A stretch of DNA of 64,000 nucleotides from Stagnimonas aquatica (GCF_003730135.1 NZ_RJVO01000008.1:123977-187976), one strand, 5' to 3'; shown: positions 43,781-53,349, numbered from the stretch's first letter. Made by a program: numbers and translations. The notes: generated by a model from the letters alone, not told the origin.

Positions 43781-46303
43781 TCAGAACTGGTAGCGGGCGA
43801 AGAACTGCAGATAGTCGCGATCACGAAGAAGATTGGTCGCGCCACCGCCGGTAAACCAGGAATAGCCGACGCCAACCGAGGTCTTGTCCTTGTAGCGAGC
43901 TTCGATCAGCAGATCGGCCTGCTTCCGGCCCCGCACGAAATTGCCGGCCGGTCCCGGCGATGTGCCGTTGACGTCCTGAGACCAGGTCAGGGAAGGACGC
44001 AAACTGACGCCTGGCAACACGCTCTCGTAGCTGAACAGGCTGATGACGCGGTAGCCCCAGGAGAAGCGATCCGGGAACGCAGACAGGTCCTGTTGATGCG
44101 GGTTGAAGCGGATGCCGTCCGCTCCAAAGTTGCACGCCGGGTTGAGCGAACAGGCCTGCCGGGAGCCGTCAGCGCCCGAGCCATCGGCACCCGCGCTCGC
44201 GTGGTAATCCGTGCCGGGCGCCTCGAACTGAAGCAGGTCCAGCCCAGGCAGGTCCGGCACCCAGGTAGCGCCCCACTCCGTGACGAGGATGATCTGGTCG
44301 GCTCCAATAGGATTGTCCGTAGCGCCGAAAACCCGGGTCGTCCCGAAATTAAAGTTGTAGCTGGCTATGCGCTCGTAGCCGCGGATGTAGCAGTCGATGC
44401 CTGGGTGGTAGTCGCTGTCGGACATGCCCGCGCTGCAAGGCGGGTTTTCACCCACGTCCATGTCGCGGTAGGCCGTTACGAAGCTCGGGAATGCCCGGGC
44501 GGATCCGGGAACATGGCCGATGCCAACATTGATCAGATCTGGGTACGGGTTTGTGCCGCTAGCGTCGAGAAAATCGCTTGATCCGTAGTTAGTCGAATTT
44601 CCATCGGGGCCTAAGCCAAATCCCAGATTCCCAAGCTGCGCAGAGCCCAGGCACCCCAAGGACGCTTGGTGGCAGCGTGTCAGGGTTGGACCAAACGCGG
44701 CGAAGGCGAGATCTTGTGTATCGATCTGGAACGGCTGATTCGGCCGGTAGGCGACCTCGCCCTGAATCGAGTAATCACCAACCGTCGTGTTGAAGCTCAG
44801 CCCGATCAGGTGAACGTTTTCGGGGTACTCCAACTGGAATCTGGCGCTGTCCAGCGGTGCCGCGCTGTCGGTAGCGTACTGCGCCTCCGGCTGCTGGGGA
44901 TTGGTCAGTGCGTGCACGAACGGGATGTCGGGACAGGCCGCCAGGAAGCTGAGCAGGTCGTTGGCGTCGATGCCCTGGTCATTGCCCTCTCGACGCGCAC
45001 AACTGGCCTGCGTCGCATAGAAGCTCGCGATCGGCAAGCGCGAGTGATAGTTGACGTAGTAAAGCCCGACTTCGACACCGCCCCCGAAGTTTTCGAAGTA
45101 CGACTTCAATGCAACGCCAAACTGCCCACCCGCGCCGGGCTTGGCATCGCGGACGCGGCGGATGGTCGAGGTGGTGTTGCTCAGGCCAGTTAGCGGTGAG
45201 TCCAAGGGCGTGGCCACTCGGTCGGGATCTTCTGCGGCTCCTCCCGCGCTGGTGCTGACGGTATTGATGGCGTTGTTGGTGCCAACGTCGAGATCCGAGA
45301 AATAGCTCCCTGGCGCCGGAGCCTCGATCCCGCGCCACTCCAGTTGGTAGAACGTTTCCAGCGTGGTATCCGGCAGCGGGTTGAAGCTGAGGAACGCCAT
45401 GTTCACCGGCATGAACACTTCCTCGTTGGTCCGCCCAACCCGATAGAAGTTGTTGGCGTTGACCGGGTTGGCCTGATTCAGACTGTTCAGCGCCAGAGTC
45501 GTGCTCTCGCCCCAGGAAACCAGTTGGCGGCCCACCTTGACCGTCAGATCTTGGTCATTCCACAGTGGTAGCTTGCCGAACATCACCGCGTCGAGCAGTT
45601 GCAGGTCGCTTCCAATCTGCTGGCGAACGACGGGGTCTGTTCGCTTGCTGCGAACGACGGCACCCGGCCCATAGACGATTCGACCGCCATTGGGGCCGGG
45701 TTGTCCCCAGGGGCGGCTGGAGATCAAGCCGGTGAGTAGAGCCGCCGGGTCGTTCAGCAGTACGAGCGGATCAACGGGCACTATCGGTGCTGCGGGGGTC
45801 TCGCGGCCGACCTGCAGGTAGTTGTCTGAAGTGATCCGGTTGGGGTGGTACTCCTTCAGGTCTTCGTTGACGAAGTCGTGGAAGTACAAGGCCCGTCCAA
45901 AGAACCCGACCTCTCCCCAGTTGAGCGTGAGATCGCTGGTGACCTTGGTCAGCCCCGAGAAGAGGTCACCCTTCTTGTAGTTGAGGTTGCCGTCGTCGCC
46001 GTTGATCGAAGCCGCGCCCGGCGCACTGACCAGACGTTGGGCTGGGAATACCTGGTCCTTGAACAATCCCTGGCAGCTTTGATAAGCCCCGTTGGGTCCG
46101 GTGCAGACCGCCGGATTCAGGTTCGACTTTCCGATCAACTCCGAGGCTGGCTTCTGGGTTCTGAGTCCGGCACCAACGGTGACGCTTGTGTTGAGGATGC
46201 CTTGAATCTCGTCTCCTCCCGGACCGGGCAAGGTCATCTGGAGAGCCTGCGCCGTGCCGGCGCCGAGCGCGAGGACCGCGCAGAGGGCGAATTTGGTGCT
46301 CAT
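43781..46303 (-). CDS. DUF1302 family outer-membrane-type protein
   Basis: An 840-residue exported protein with signal peptide (CAVLALGAGTAQA) and the DUF1302 N-terminus (GILNTSVTVGAGLRTQKP). The rest is beta-strand-rich and ends with an aromatic residue (YLQFFARYQF), as outer-membrane barrels do. DUF1302 genes often accompany sterol, terpene and lipid degradation genes, suggesting uptake of hydrophobic substrates. The usual DUF1329 partner is absent here. Ribosome site GGAGAAAG precedes the ATG. Confidence 0.87.
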   Translation of the reverse strand: MSTKFALCAVLALGAGTAQALQMTLPGPGGDEIQGILNTSVTVGAGLRTQKPASELIGKSNLNPAVCTGPNGAYQSCQGLFKDQVFPAQRLVSAPGAASINGDDGNLNYKKGDLFSGLTKVTSDLTLNWGEVGFFGRALYFHDFVNEDLKEYHPNRITSDNYLQVGRETPAAPIVPVDPLVLLNDPAALLTGLISSRPWGQPGPNGGRIVYGPGAVVRSKRTDPVVRQQIGSDLQLLDAVMFGKLPLWNDQDLTVKVGRQLVSWGESTTLALNSLNQANPVNANNFYRVGRTNEEVFMPVNMAFLSFNPLPDTTLETFYQLEWRGIEAPAPGSYFSDLDVGTNNAINTVSTSAGGAAEDPDRVATPLDSPLTGLSNTTSTIRRVRDAKPGAGGQFGVALKSYFENFGGGVEVGLYYVNYHSRLPIASFYATQASCARREGNDQGIDANDLLSFLAACPDIPFVHALTNPQQPEAQYATDSAAPLDSARFQLEYPENVHLIGLSFNTTVGDYSIQGEVAYRPNQPFQIDTQDLAFAAFGPTLTRCHQASLGCLGSAQLGNLGFGLGPDGNSTNYGSSDFLDASGTNPYPDLINVGIGHVPGSARAFPSFVTAYRDMDVGENPPCSAGMSDSDYHPGIDCYIRGYERIASYNFNFGTTRVFGATDNPIGADQIILVTEWGATWVPDLPGLDLLQFEAPGTDYHASAGADGSGADGSRQACSLNPACNFGADGIRFNPHQQDLSAFPDRFSWGYRVISLFSYESVLPGVSLRPSLTWSQDVNGTSPGPAGNFVRGRKQADLLIEARYKDKTSVGVGYSWFTGGGATNLLRDRDYLQFFARYQF

Positions 46304-46322
46304 TACTTTCTCCGCAGAGCGA

Positions 46323-47909
46323 TTACGTCCGGAGACCGGGCGGGTTCAGCAGTTCAATCGATTCACGGACGAGGCGATCCGCTTCCGAGATCGGGCCGTC
46401 GTGCAGGACGGTGCGGTCGGGTCGGACCACCGCGCACCAGCCGTACAACTGCCCAGAGCTCAGCAAGCGGCTCTCGAGGTCCTCGAAGACGTTGTCGGCT
46501 TCATCGTCCGAGCCGCCACGATGGTTGATCTGTGAAATCAGGCCTCCGACCGATTCCCACTTCCGAAGCGTCGTCGCTTTGAGGTGCGGGAGGGGACTCT
46601 GTCCGAAACCAACCAGGGTCAGCCCGTTACCCAGCGCGTCATCACTCAGCAGGCCTTGTCCCGAGCTGGAGCGGACAAAGCCCTGCGGCAGTACCCGCCC
46701 CCGGCGTATCCGTGATTGGCCTTTCACGAACAGCCCGTCGGAAAACTCGTTCTTGGGCTTGATGCCCAATTCGTCGAAATGATTCCTGAGTGGGGGAATG
46801 CGGCGAAGCAGCGCCATCGTTCCGTGGATCAGGATGGCCATCAGCTTGTTGCTCGGCATGACCAGGCGCCCCATCAGCTTGGCCAGGGCGATCATCTGCG
46901 TCGCGTGTGGGCGGCGTTCCTGATCGTAGGTCTCCAGCGCAACGGGCGACATGCGCCCTTTGAGCACCCAGGCCAGCTTCCAGCTCAGGTTGGCCGCGTC
47001 GCGCAGCCCGGCCACCAGCCCCTGACCCACGAACGGCGGCGTGATGTGGGCGGCGTCGCCAACCAGAAACGCATTGCCGCGGCTGTAACGCTTGCAGGAC
47101 CGCGCGTGGAACCGGTACACGGCCTTGCGCTCAATCTTCAGCTCGCCAGCCCGGGCCCAGGGCTGGAGCAGTCGCGTGATCGTCTCGTCGCTTTCCATCT
47201 GCTCGCGGGTTTCGCCCGGCCGCAGCATGAACTCCCAGCGGATACGCCCCCCCGGGGCGACCATGTGCGGCGTCGGCCGCTTGGGATCGCAGATGAACTC
47301 GATGTGGTCGAAGTTGCCGGGCACATTCTTGGCATCGACGATCAACCAGTCCTCGGCGTAGGTCTTGCCCTCGAAGTCCTGGCCAATGAGCTTGCGAACC
47401 ACGGAGCCGGCGCCGTCAGCGCCGACCAGGTATCGGGTCCGCACCGTGCTTTCTGCACCGCTGGGAAAGCGAATGACGACATCGAAGCCACGTTCATCTT
47501 CTTGGGCGCTGAGCATTTCAGCGCTGGTGCAGACCTGGACCGAGCCTCGGTCCGCCACCTTCTTTCGTAGCGCACGTTCCAGGTCGGGCTGATAGAACGT
47601 CACCAGCTTCGGGTGGCCGTCGATGGTCCCGCCCGAGTTGACGCGACCAAACTCGCCGACAATCGGACACAGCATCCGAACGTAGGGAATCGCCACCTTC
47701 GGAAACGCGTTCTCCCCAAGTCCCACCATCTGCAGGATGCGCAGCGCCTCGTTGTCGAGTGCGATCGCGCGTGGCGCCATCAGAATGTCCGGCGCCTTGT
47801 CGATTACCAAGGTGTTTATGCCATAGCCGCCGAGCAACGCGGCAACAGCGGCCCCCACTGGGCCGTATCCGACCACGAGCACATCAACTGCATTGGGTAC
47901 TTCTTTCAT
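46323..47909 (-). CDS. FAD-dependent aromatic monooxygenase (MhpA-like)
   Basis: A 528-residue class A flavin hydroxylase. The FAD motifs are VLVVGYGPVGAAVAALL and FLVGDAAHITPPFVGQGL; the DG-type motif reads YLVGADGAGSVVR. The overall layout with a C-terminal thioredoxin-like part matches 3-(3-hydroxyphenyl)propionate hydroxylase and phenol hydroxylases. It probably makes a catechol for the extradiol dioxygenase encoded in the same operon. No Shine-Dalgarno is visible; it begins 16 bases after the truncated DUF2721 gene. Confidence 0.88.
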   Translation of the reverse strand: MKEVPNAVDVLVVGYGPVGAAVAALLGGYGINTLVIDKAPDILMAPRAIALDNEALRILQMVGLGENAFPKVAIPYVRMLCPIVGEFGRVNSGGTIDGHPKLVTFYQPDLERALRKKVADRGSVQVCTSAEMLSAQEDERGFDVVIRFPSGAESTVRTRYLVGADGAGSVVRKLIGQDFEGKTYAEDWLIVDAKNVPGNFDHIEFICDPKRPTPHMVAPGGRIRWEFMLRPGETREQMESDETITRLLQPWARAGELKIERKAVYRFHARSCKRYSRGNAFLVGDAAHITPPFVGQGLVAGLRDAANLSWKLAWVLKGRMSPVALETYDQERRPHATQMIALAKLMGRLVMPSNKLMAILIHGTMALLRRIPPLRNHFDELGIKPKNEFSDGLFVKGQSRIRRGRVLPQGFVRSSSGQGLLSDDALGNGLTLVGFGQSPLPHLKATTLRKWESVGGLISQINHRGGSDDEADNVFEDLESRLLSSGQLYGWCAVVRPDRTVLHDGPISEADRLVRESIELLNPPGLRT

Positions 47910-47925
47910 GGAAATGGAGGCTCAG

Positions 47926-48231
47926 TTAGTGGCGACCAGGTGCTCCGCGAGGCACCGGCATGCGCGCGTTGATGGCGAGAGGAATTGGATTGGTTCGGGG
48001 CCAAAACCGGCCCCATCGAATAGCGGTTGTCCGCTCATGGCGAAGCAGGTTTAGTCGCAAGGAAGGATTCCGGACCTGGGCGCGCAGTTCTTCCGACGGA
48101 CGCTCGTGGTGCTTGGCGATCAACTGCCTGGCCAAACCGGACAACGCCAGAAAGCGATTGGTGTACGCCAGCATCAACAGCGAAATGGCCGGGAACGGCA
48201 ATCCAGCGGTACTGAAGGTCAAGGCAGTCAC
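47926..48231 (-). pseudogene. C-terminally truncated DUF2721 gene
   Basis: The 101-residue frame begins like DUF2721 proteins (FPAISLLMLAYTNRFLALSGLARQL, RLNLLRH), but after about residue 65 the sequence turns into a basic tail with no membrane helix where two more helices are expected. The GTG start overlaps the stop of the DUF2505 gene (GTGA). A deletion or frameshift has probably removed the 3' half, leaving a non-functional remnant inside the operon. Confidence 0.65.
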
Positions 48232-48719
48232 CGGTAGCGCTCCAGTAGTGCGGAGCCTGCTCTCGTCTCCAACTCCATCAACCTCGGCAGATCAGCGGCG
48301 ATGAATTTCTCCAACGCGCCGCCGATAACCGGGAGACGGCTACGAATGTCCCACCGGTGCTTGAGATCGGTGCCCGCCGTAGTCGCCGCCAGTTCAATGG
48401 CGCAGGAGAGCTCCACAGGGACGCCCTGAATGCTGATCGCGACCGTTCCCCGGCCGGTCTTTGCGTTCCAGTGATCGCGATGTTCGACGACCGATGTCTC
48501 GGGCAGCAGCCCGCGGAGCCCCGCAGGGACTGGCCGCTCATTGCGCATCGTTCGACGGATTCGGATCTCGAACTCCGCCCCCTGCGTCGAACAGTTGATG
48601 ACCTCGGATTGCACCGCGCCAAGCAGCCGAATTTTGTCCTCGTGAAACCGTCGGTCGGTCATGGCTCGGAGCACGACCTCCGATGCGGCTGAGTAGGAGG
48701 CGACAAGTTCCAGCTTCAC
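48228..48719 (-). CDS. DUF2505 (SRPBCC-fold) protein
   Basis: A 163-residue protein of the DUF2505 family, a START/Bet v1-like fold that binds hydrophobic ligands. It begins KLELVASYSAASEVVLRAMTD and ends in a long helix (IAADLPRLMELETRAGSALL). It overlaps the acyl-CoA synthetase stop and the truncated DUF2721 start by four bases each. Possible ligand carrier for the pathway substrate; this is inference. Confidence 0.82.
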   Translation of the reverse strand: MKLELVASYSAASEVVLRAMTDRRFHEDKIRLLGAVQSEVINCSTQGAEFEIRIRRTMRNERPVPAGLRGLLPETSVVEHRDHWNAKTGRGTVAISIQGVPVELSCAIELAATTAGTDLKHRWDIRSRLPVIGGALEKFIAADLPRLMELETRAGSALLERYR

Positions 48720-50674
48720 GTCTGCTCTCCGGCCTCGATCACGAACGGAAGCGCGAACTGCCCGAGGACTTTGCGAACCGCGTCGGCGGACGAGCCCGAA
48801 GCGAGCTTGACGGTGGCGCTCATGCCCTTCGTCTTGTCGTCGGTGATCGCGATCAAGTCCACGTCGAGGCCGGCAGCCTTGATGGCCGCCGAAAGCGCGA
48901 TGTGCGCCTCGCGCTTTTTGAGGTCCGGCTTGAAGATCTTGCCGACGCCGGTGAGCGGCATCTGCTCGATGATCACGACCTGCTTCGGCCAGGCGGCGCG
49001 CTCACCCACATGCTCCTGGGCGAACTTCAGAAGTTCCTGCTCCGTGACCACGGCGCCCGGCTTGAGCTGGACATAGGCCACCGGCAGTTCGCCGGAGTGC
49101 GCGTCGGGCCGGCCGACCGCAGCAGCGACCTGAACGGCGGGATGCTTGTGAAGCGGTTCTTCGATGCTCGCCGGGTCGATGTTGTGGCCGCCGCGGATGA
49201 TCAGCTCCTTCTTGCGGCCGGTCAGCCAGAAGTAGCCCTCCGCATCCTGCCGGGCCAGGTCGCCGGTGTTGAGCCAACGCTGACCGTCTCTACAGTCGAT
49301 CCAGAGGCCCTTGTTTTGCGCCTCGATGAGGTAGCCGTCGAAAACGTTGGGGCCCGAAATGGCCAGCACGCCAACCTCGCCGATCACGCAATCACGCTGA
49401 TAGCCACCCTGCTCATCCAACGCCACCACCTTCATGGACTGGCCCGGCACGCGCAGGCCGATAGAGCCCGGCCGGCGCTCGCCCAGTGGCGGATTGACGC
49501 TGCTGACGCAGGTGGCTTCGGTGAGACCGTAGCCTTCGAGGATCTTCAGACCTGTCTGTCGCTGGAAGCTGTTGAAGACTTCCACCGGCATCGGCGCAGC
49601 GCCGCAGAGGCCGTATTCGAGTGAGCGAATGTCGCGGCCGCCAATCGGCACCTGCATCAGCCCGGCGTAGAGCGTCGGCACCCCGCTGAAGAAGTTGATC
49701 CGGTGATGCTCGACGATCTCCCAGAAGCGCTTCACCACCCCGTCGCCGCGATAGCCTTGGGGAGTGCCGAGCACTACATGCGCGCCCTTCGAGAATGGCA
49801 GCAGACCCGTCACCAGAACGCCGTTGACGTGGAACAACGGCAGGCCGCAGAAGACGACCTTGCCGGGCCCCACTCCATCACCGAGGAACTGCCCGGCACT
49901 CCAGGCATTCGCGACCTCGTTGCCGTGTCGGCGCATCGCGATCTTTGGAAGACCCGTGGTGCCGCCCGTGCAGAAGTAGGACGAGGCGTCATCGGCCGAG
50001 AACCGCCGGCCGCTGTTCAGGCGAGTATCGGTCTGCGATTTCCGGGCACGCGCGAAGTCGTGGATCTCGATGTGCGAGGGCACGGCCCCGCGCAAGTTCG
50101 CCCTGCCGTGCAGGCGGACGGTCTCCCGCCGCTGCATCAGCTTCGCCCCGAAGCGTTTGAAGCCCCGCACCCGATCCGGCAGTCCGATCAGCACCAGATG
50201 CTTCAGCGTGGGGACCTGCTTGAGCTGTGGCTGCAGCTTCGACCACAGGTCAGTACCCGGGAACGGCGCGAGCGTGACCAGCACCGAGGCCTGGGCCGCG
50301 TGCAGCAGTTCGCCGAGCGCCGGGCCTTCGAGCAGCGGATTCAGCGCGGCGACAACGCCGCTGGCCTGGCCGCCCCAGATCACGAAATGGGTCTCGGGAA
50401 GATTGGGCAAAACGAAGGCGATGACGCTGTCCTTCTTCACGCCGATTCGGTGGAAGAAGTTCGCCGTACGAGTGATCTCGGCGAGCAGCTCCCGATAGTT
50501 CCAGGTCTCTGGATTGCGGTGCTCGGCGGTGGTCAGGAAGAAGCTCAGCGCGGGGGCCTCGGGGTTGATCCGCGCGCCCTGCTGGAGCATTTCAAAGGTG
50601 TTGGACGGCAGCGAGGCCGGCAGTCCCCCGGCCTCCGCCGCTTCGACGTCGCGGAGGTTGGCGATACCCGACAT
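48716..50674 (-). CDS. acyl-CoA synthetase (AMP-forming)
   Basis: A 652-residue adenylate-forming enzyme. The P-loop-like motif is YFCTGGTTGLPK, followed by EGYGLTEA and the hinge region WLNTGDLARQDAEGYFWLTGRKKELIIRGG split around the A8 motif; the catalytic lysine is in GVGKIFKP. It activates a carboxylic acid to its CoA thioester. In this operon the substrate may be a steroid side-chain or ring-fission acid. It lies three bases after the FAH-family gene. Confidence 0.92.
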   Translation of the reverse strand: MSGIANLRDVEAAEAGGLPASLPSNTFEMLQQGARINPEAPALSFFLTTAEHRNPETWNYRELLAEITRTANFFHRIGVKKDSVIAFVLPNLPETHFVIWGGQASGVVAALNPLLEGPALGELLHAAQASVLVTLAPFPGTDLWSKLQPQLKQVPTLKHLVLIGLPDRVRGFKRFGAKLMQRRETVRLHGRANLRGAVPSHIEIHDFARARKSQTDTRLNSGRRFSADDASSYFCTGGTTGLPKIAMRRHGNEVANAWSAGQFLGDGVGPGKVVFCGLPLFHVNGVLVTGLLPFSKGAHVVLGTPQGYRGDGVVKRFWEIVEHHRINFFSGVPTLYAGLMQVPIGGRDIRSLEYGLCGAAPMPVEVFNSFQRQTGLKILEGYGLTEATCVSSVNPPLGERRPGSIGLRVPGQSMKVVALDEQGGYQRDCVIGEVGVLAISGPNVFDGYLIEAQNKGLWIDCRDGQRWLNTGDLARQDAEGYFWLTGRKKELIIRGGHNIDPASIEEPLHKHPAVQVAAAVGRPDAHSGELPVAYVQLKPGAVVTEQELLKFAQEHVGERAAWPKQVVIIEQMPLTGVGKIFKPDLKKREAHIALSAAIKAAGLDVDLIAITDDKTKGMSATVKLASGSSADAVRKVLGQFALPFVIEAGEQT

Positions 50675-50677
50675 GTG

Positions 50678-51778
50678 TTAGCCCTCGGCGATGATGCGAT
50701 TGCGCTGAGTGCCGAGGTCGAATCGACCGTCGGCGGAGCGGATGCTGGCTTCCACCTGGTCACCGACCTTCAGGTACTGGCTTCGTTTGCTCTGAACCTT
50801 GAAGAAGATTTCCCACTTCTTCTTCTCTGGCAGCAGCGCGCCGAGCTTCTGCTTCGCCGGCGAGGGGATCGAAAGCGCACAACCGGCAGGCGTCCCCGTG
50901 GCGATCAAGTCGCCGGGCTCGAAGTTCTGCACCCCGGAGAGTTCCGTCAGCGTCTCCGCCGGGCCGTACACGAGGTTGGCGGTGCTGTCGCTCTGGCGCA
51001 CTTCGCCGTTGACCGTCAATTTCAGTTGCAGTCCCTTGAGCACGGAAATGCTGCTGGCATCCAGCAGCGTGAGCCAGGGGCCGACCGGGCCGAAGGTGCG
51101 GAAGGACTTGCCCTTGTAGAACTGCATCTGCGGAATCTGCACGTCGCGCGCCGAGTAGTCGTTGACGATCACCGCTGCGGCCACGTACTCGTGCAGGTTG
51201 GCGTCGGTCACCTGGACAGGGCCGCTGATGGCCTTCTTCAGCACCAGTCCCAGTTCGATTTCGTAGTCGAGGAACTGCACGCGCTGCGGCTTGATGACCT
51301 CGCTGTCGGCCGCGCAGATGCAGCTTTGGGCTTTGGTGAAGATCATGTTGTAGGTCTTCACGTCCGGGTCCATGCCGGACTCGATCATGTGCTGGCGGTA
51401 ATTCGCACCCTGGCAGACGAACTGCTGGTTGCTCGTCACCGGCGAGAGAAGCGCTACCTCGGACAGCGCCAAGCTTTCACCCGAGAGGTTGGCGAGGTGT
51501 GGGATCGAGGCTGCGCGTACGAAATCACCGGTGGTTGCGAAGTCGCCGGGGACCGGCGTGATCCGCTCGCCGCGAATGACGCCCCACCGCGGGAGGCCCT
51601 GGTGCTCGAAGCGGACGATGTTGATGGTCATGGCATTGGGTTCCGGAGCGTGTGGAGTCGGAGAAGTGGTTTGGACTGGCGGAGATTCACAGGCGGAGAG
51701 CGGCAGCCCGAGGCCCAGAGCCGCCGCCGTGATCGCGCTGCCTTTCAACAGCGCGCGACGATCGAGATCGGTAGGCAT
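50678..51778 (-). CDS. fumarylacetoacetate hydrolase-family protein with Tat/lipoprotein-like N-terminus
   Basis: The 366-residue reading has an FAH catalytic domain: CQGANYRQHM, the metal site DYEIELGLVL, VNDYSARDVQ and LIATGTPAG. These enzymes split ring-fission 1,3-diketones or act as hydratases/decarboxylases. The first 49 residues look like a Tat lipoprotein signal (DRRALLKGSA...GLPLSAC). An internal ATG at 51631 (MTINIVRFE) would give a normal cytosolic enzyme of 317 residues. I report the long form; neither start has a strong ribosome site. An exported FAH would be unusual. Confidence 0.85.
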   Translation of the reverse strand: MPTDLDRRALLKGSAITAAALGLGLPLSACESPPVQTTSPTPHAPEPNAMTINIVRFEHQGLPRWGVIRGERITPVPGDFATTGDFVRAASIPHLANLSGESLALSEVALLSPVTSNQQFVCQGANYRQHMIESGMDPDVKTYNMIFTKAQSCICAADSEVIKPQRVQFLDYEIELGLVLKKAISGPVQVTDANLHEYVAAAVIVNDYSARDVQIPQMQFYKGKSFRTFGPVGPWLTLLDASSISVLKGLQLKLTVNGEVRQSDSTANLVYGPAETLTELSGVQNFEPGDLIATGTPAGCALSIPSPAKQKLGALLPEKKKWEIFFKVQSKRSQYLKVGDQVEASIRSADGRFDLGTQRNRIIAEG

Positions 51779-51788
51779 GCACGGCGGC

Positions 51789-52862
51789 TCAACCGAAGAG
51801 CTTGGCGAGGGTGACGAGCTTGCGGACGTTGAGGTCCGGGCTTCGACGCAGGTTCTGGATCAGCGCCAGCAATGCCGCAGGCGTGAGCTTGGGTTTCGTG
51901 AAGCTTGCCGGCATCGGCGGCCCCCACTGCGCCATCGCCTCGCGGCTGACCGGGTGCACGCCCGTCGGGCGATCCGCCGTGAATAGATCGCCGTCGCAGT
52001 AGTGCTCGTGTTTCGCACCCCAGGGATCGTTCCAGTAGTCGAAGATCTGGCTTCCGAGGATGTGCCGACCGATGCCCCAGGCGTGCCGCCATCCCTTCTC
52101 ACGCAGCACGCGCTGACCCATGCCTACAGCGTCGGCGTCGATCACCTCGAAGGCGCTGTGGCTGTAGAGCGGCATGAAGCCCTGCGCCATTGCCAGAGTG
52201 TGGTGATCGGCAGGCCGGTCGCCGAGATCGAGACGGAAGAAGCAGACGGCGGGAGAGCCGTCCGGCAACACCTGTACATCGCTCGGAATCAGCCCCAGAT
52301 GCTGCGTGTACCAGGCGCTGGTCGCCTGGTAGTCGGCGACCTCGATGACGCAGTGACCGAGACGGATCACCTCCGGCGCTTGGGCGGGTGGACGCTGCGT
52401 GCCATTGACGCGGAGGCTCTGACCCGCCGAGTTGAAGTGAATCGGGCCGCGATGCGGCAGCTCGTCGACCGGGATCTGTCCGTGAATCACTTCGATGGTG
52501 AATCCGGAAGGGTCAGTCAGGACCACCTGCTCCCCCCCGCCAGGGTGGCGTACCGGCTCGATGCAGCTTGCGCCGGGAAGGCGTGAGAGGGCTTCGAGTT
52601 CCTCACGGCTGGCGACAGCGAAGCCCATCCCAAGGAAACGGGCATGATCGCCGTGATGAATGCGGTAGCAGTAAGGCGCCGAGGATGTCCCGCGCAGGTG
52701 CAGCGATTCCTCGGTCGAGGTCGCGATCTGGAGACCGAAGTCGCGCAGGAACTCCCCCGCACGCGGCAGATCGGGCCGCTCGAAGATCAGATGTGAAAGG
52801 GCGACCGCTTTTGCCGTTGGGCTCGGGTGGCGGGCTGGTTGCGATGTGCGTAGTTCGGTCAT
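51789..52862 (-). CDS. two-domain extradiol ring-cleavage dioxygenase (VOC superfamily)
   Basis: A 357-residue type I extradiol dioxygenase with two VOC domains (about residues 18-135 and 165-300). The Fe(II) ligands fit His in RLGHCVIEV, His in PLYSHSAFEV and Glu in KHEHYCDGD. The enzyme opens catechols next to a hydroxyl. It lies between the PhyH remnant and the FAH-family gene, so the operon encodes cleavage followed by hydrolysis. HsaC-like cleavage of a steroid-derived catechol is possible but the sequence alone does not show it. Confidence 0.88.
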   Translation of the reverse strand: MTELRTSQPARHPSPTAKAVALSHLIFERPDLPRAGEFLRDFGLQIATSTEESLHLRGTSSAPYCYRIHHGDHARFLGMGFAVASREELEALSRLPGASCIEPVRHPGGGEQVVLTDPSGFTIEVIHGQIPVDELPHRGPIHFNSAGQSLRVNGTQRPPAQAPEVIRLGHCVIEVADYQATSAWYTQHLGLIPSDVQVLPDGSPAVCFFRLDLGDRPADHHTLAMAQGFMPLYSHSAFEVIDADAVGMGQRVLREKGWRHAWGIGRHILGSQIFDYWNDPWGAKHEHYCDGDLFTADRPTGVHPVSREAMAQWGPPMPASFTKPKLTPAALLALIQNLRRSPDLNVRKLVTLAKLFG

Positions 52863-52878
52863 GGGCGGTTTCTTGGGC

Positions 52879-53295
52879 TCACAGGGAGCTAGGCGAATCG
52901 GATGGAGCTGGCGCCTGCGCCGACCAGGTTTGCTGCAGGGCCAGCGGTTTGGCGCGGAGCTTCAGTTGCGCGGCCGCTCGCAGATTGGTCCAACCGGAAC
53001 CGAGCAGTTGCAGCCGGCTCGGAGCCCCGGGCCGGCGACGAGCCTCGCGCTCCGCTTTGATCGGCCTTGGCAGGATGCGCGGAGGGGCGGCGGCGCGGAG
53101 TTCTCCGCCGACGCGCGATTCGTGGCGGAAGTGGACGGGCATCCGCATGTCGCTGCGCGCCTTTTCGATCCTGGATTCGATCAGGCGCAGCCACGAGGCA
53201 CCAATGGCGCCCTTGACCATCACCACGCCGTCGTCGCGATAGCGCTGGATTTCTTCCGCTGTCAGCGGGCGAGCGGGGGCAACCGCGAAGCTCAT
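52879..53295 (-). pseudogene. N-terminal remnant of a phytanoyl-CoA dioxygenase-like gene
   Basis: The first 45 residues (LTAEEIQRYRDDGVVMVKGAIGASWLRLIESRI) match the start of PhyH-family iron/2-oxoglutarate oxygenases. The remaining 90 residues are Arg/Ala-rich without the HxD...H iron ligands. At 138 residues it is less than half the family length. It is the first gene of the leftward operon, so an internal deletion has probably disabled it while keeping the promoter and downstream genes. Confidence 0.65.
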
Positions 53296-53349
53296 GTCTC
53301 TCCTCCAGAGGACGTCGTTGGTGCGTCTTTTGTGAGACTTTATTCGTAA

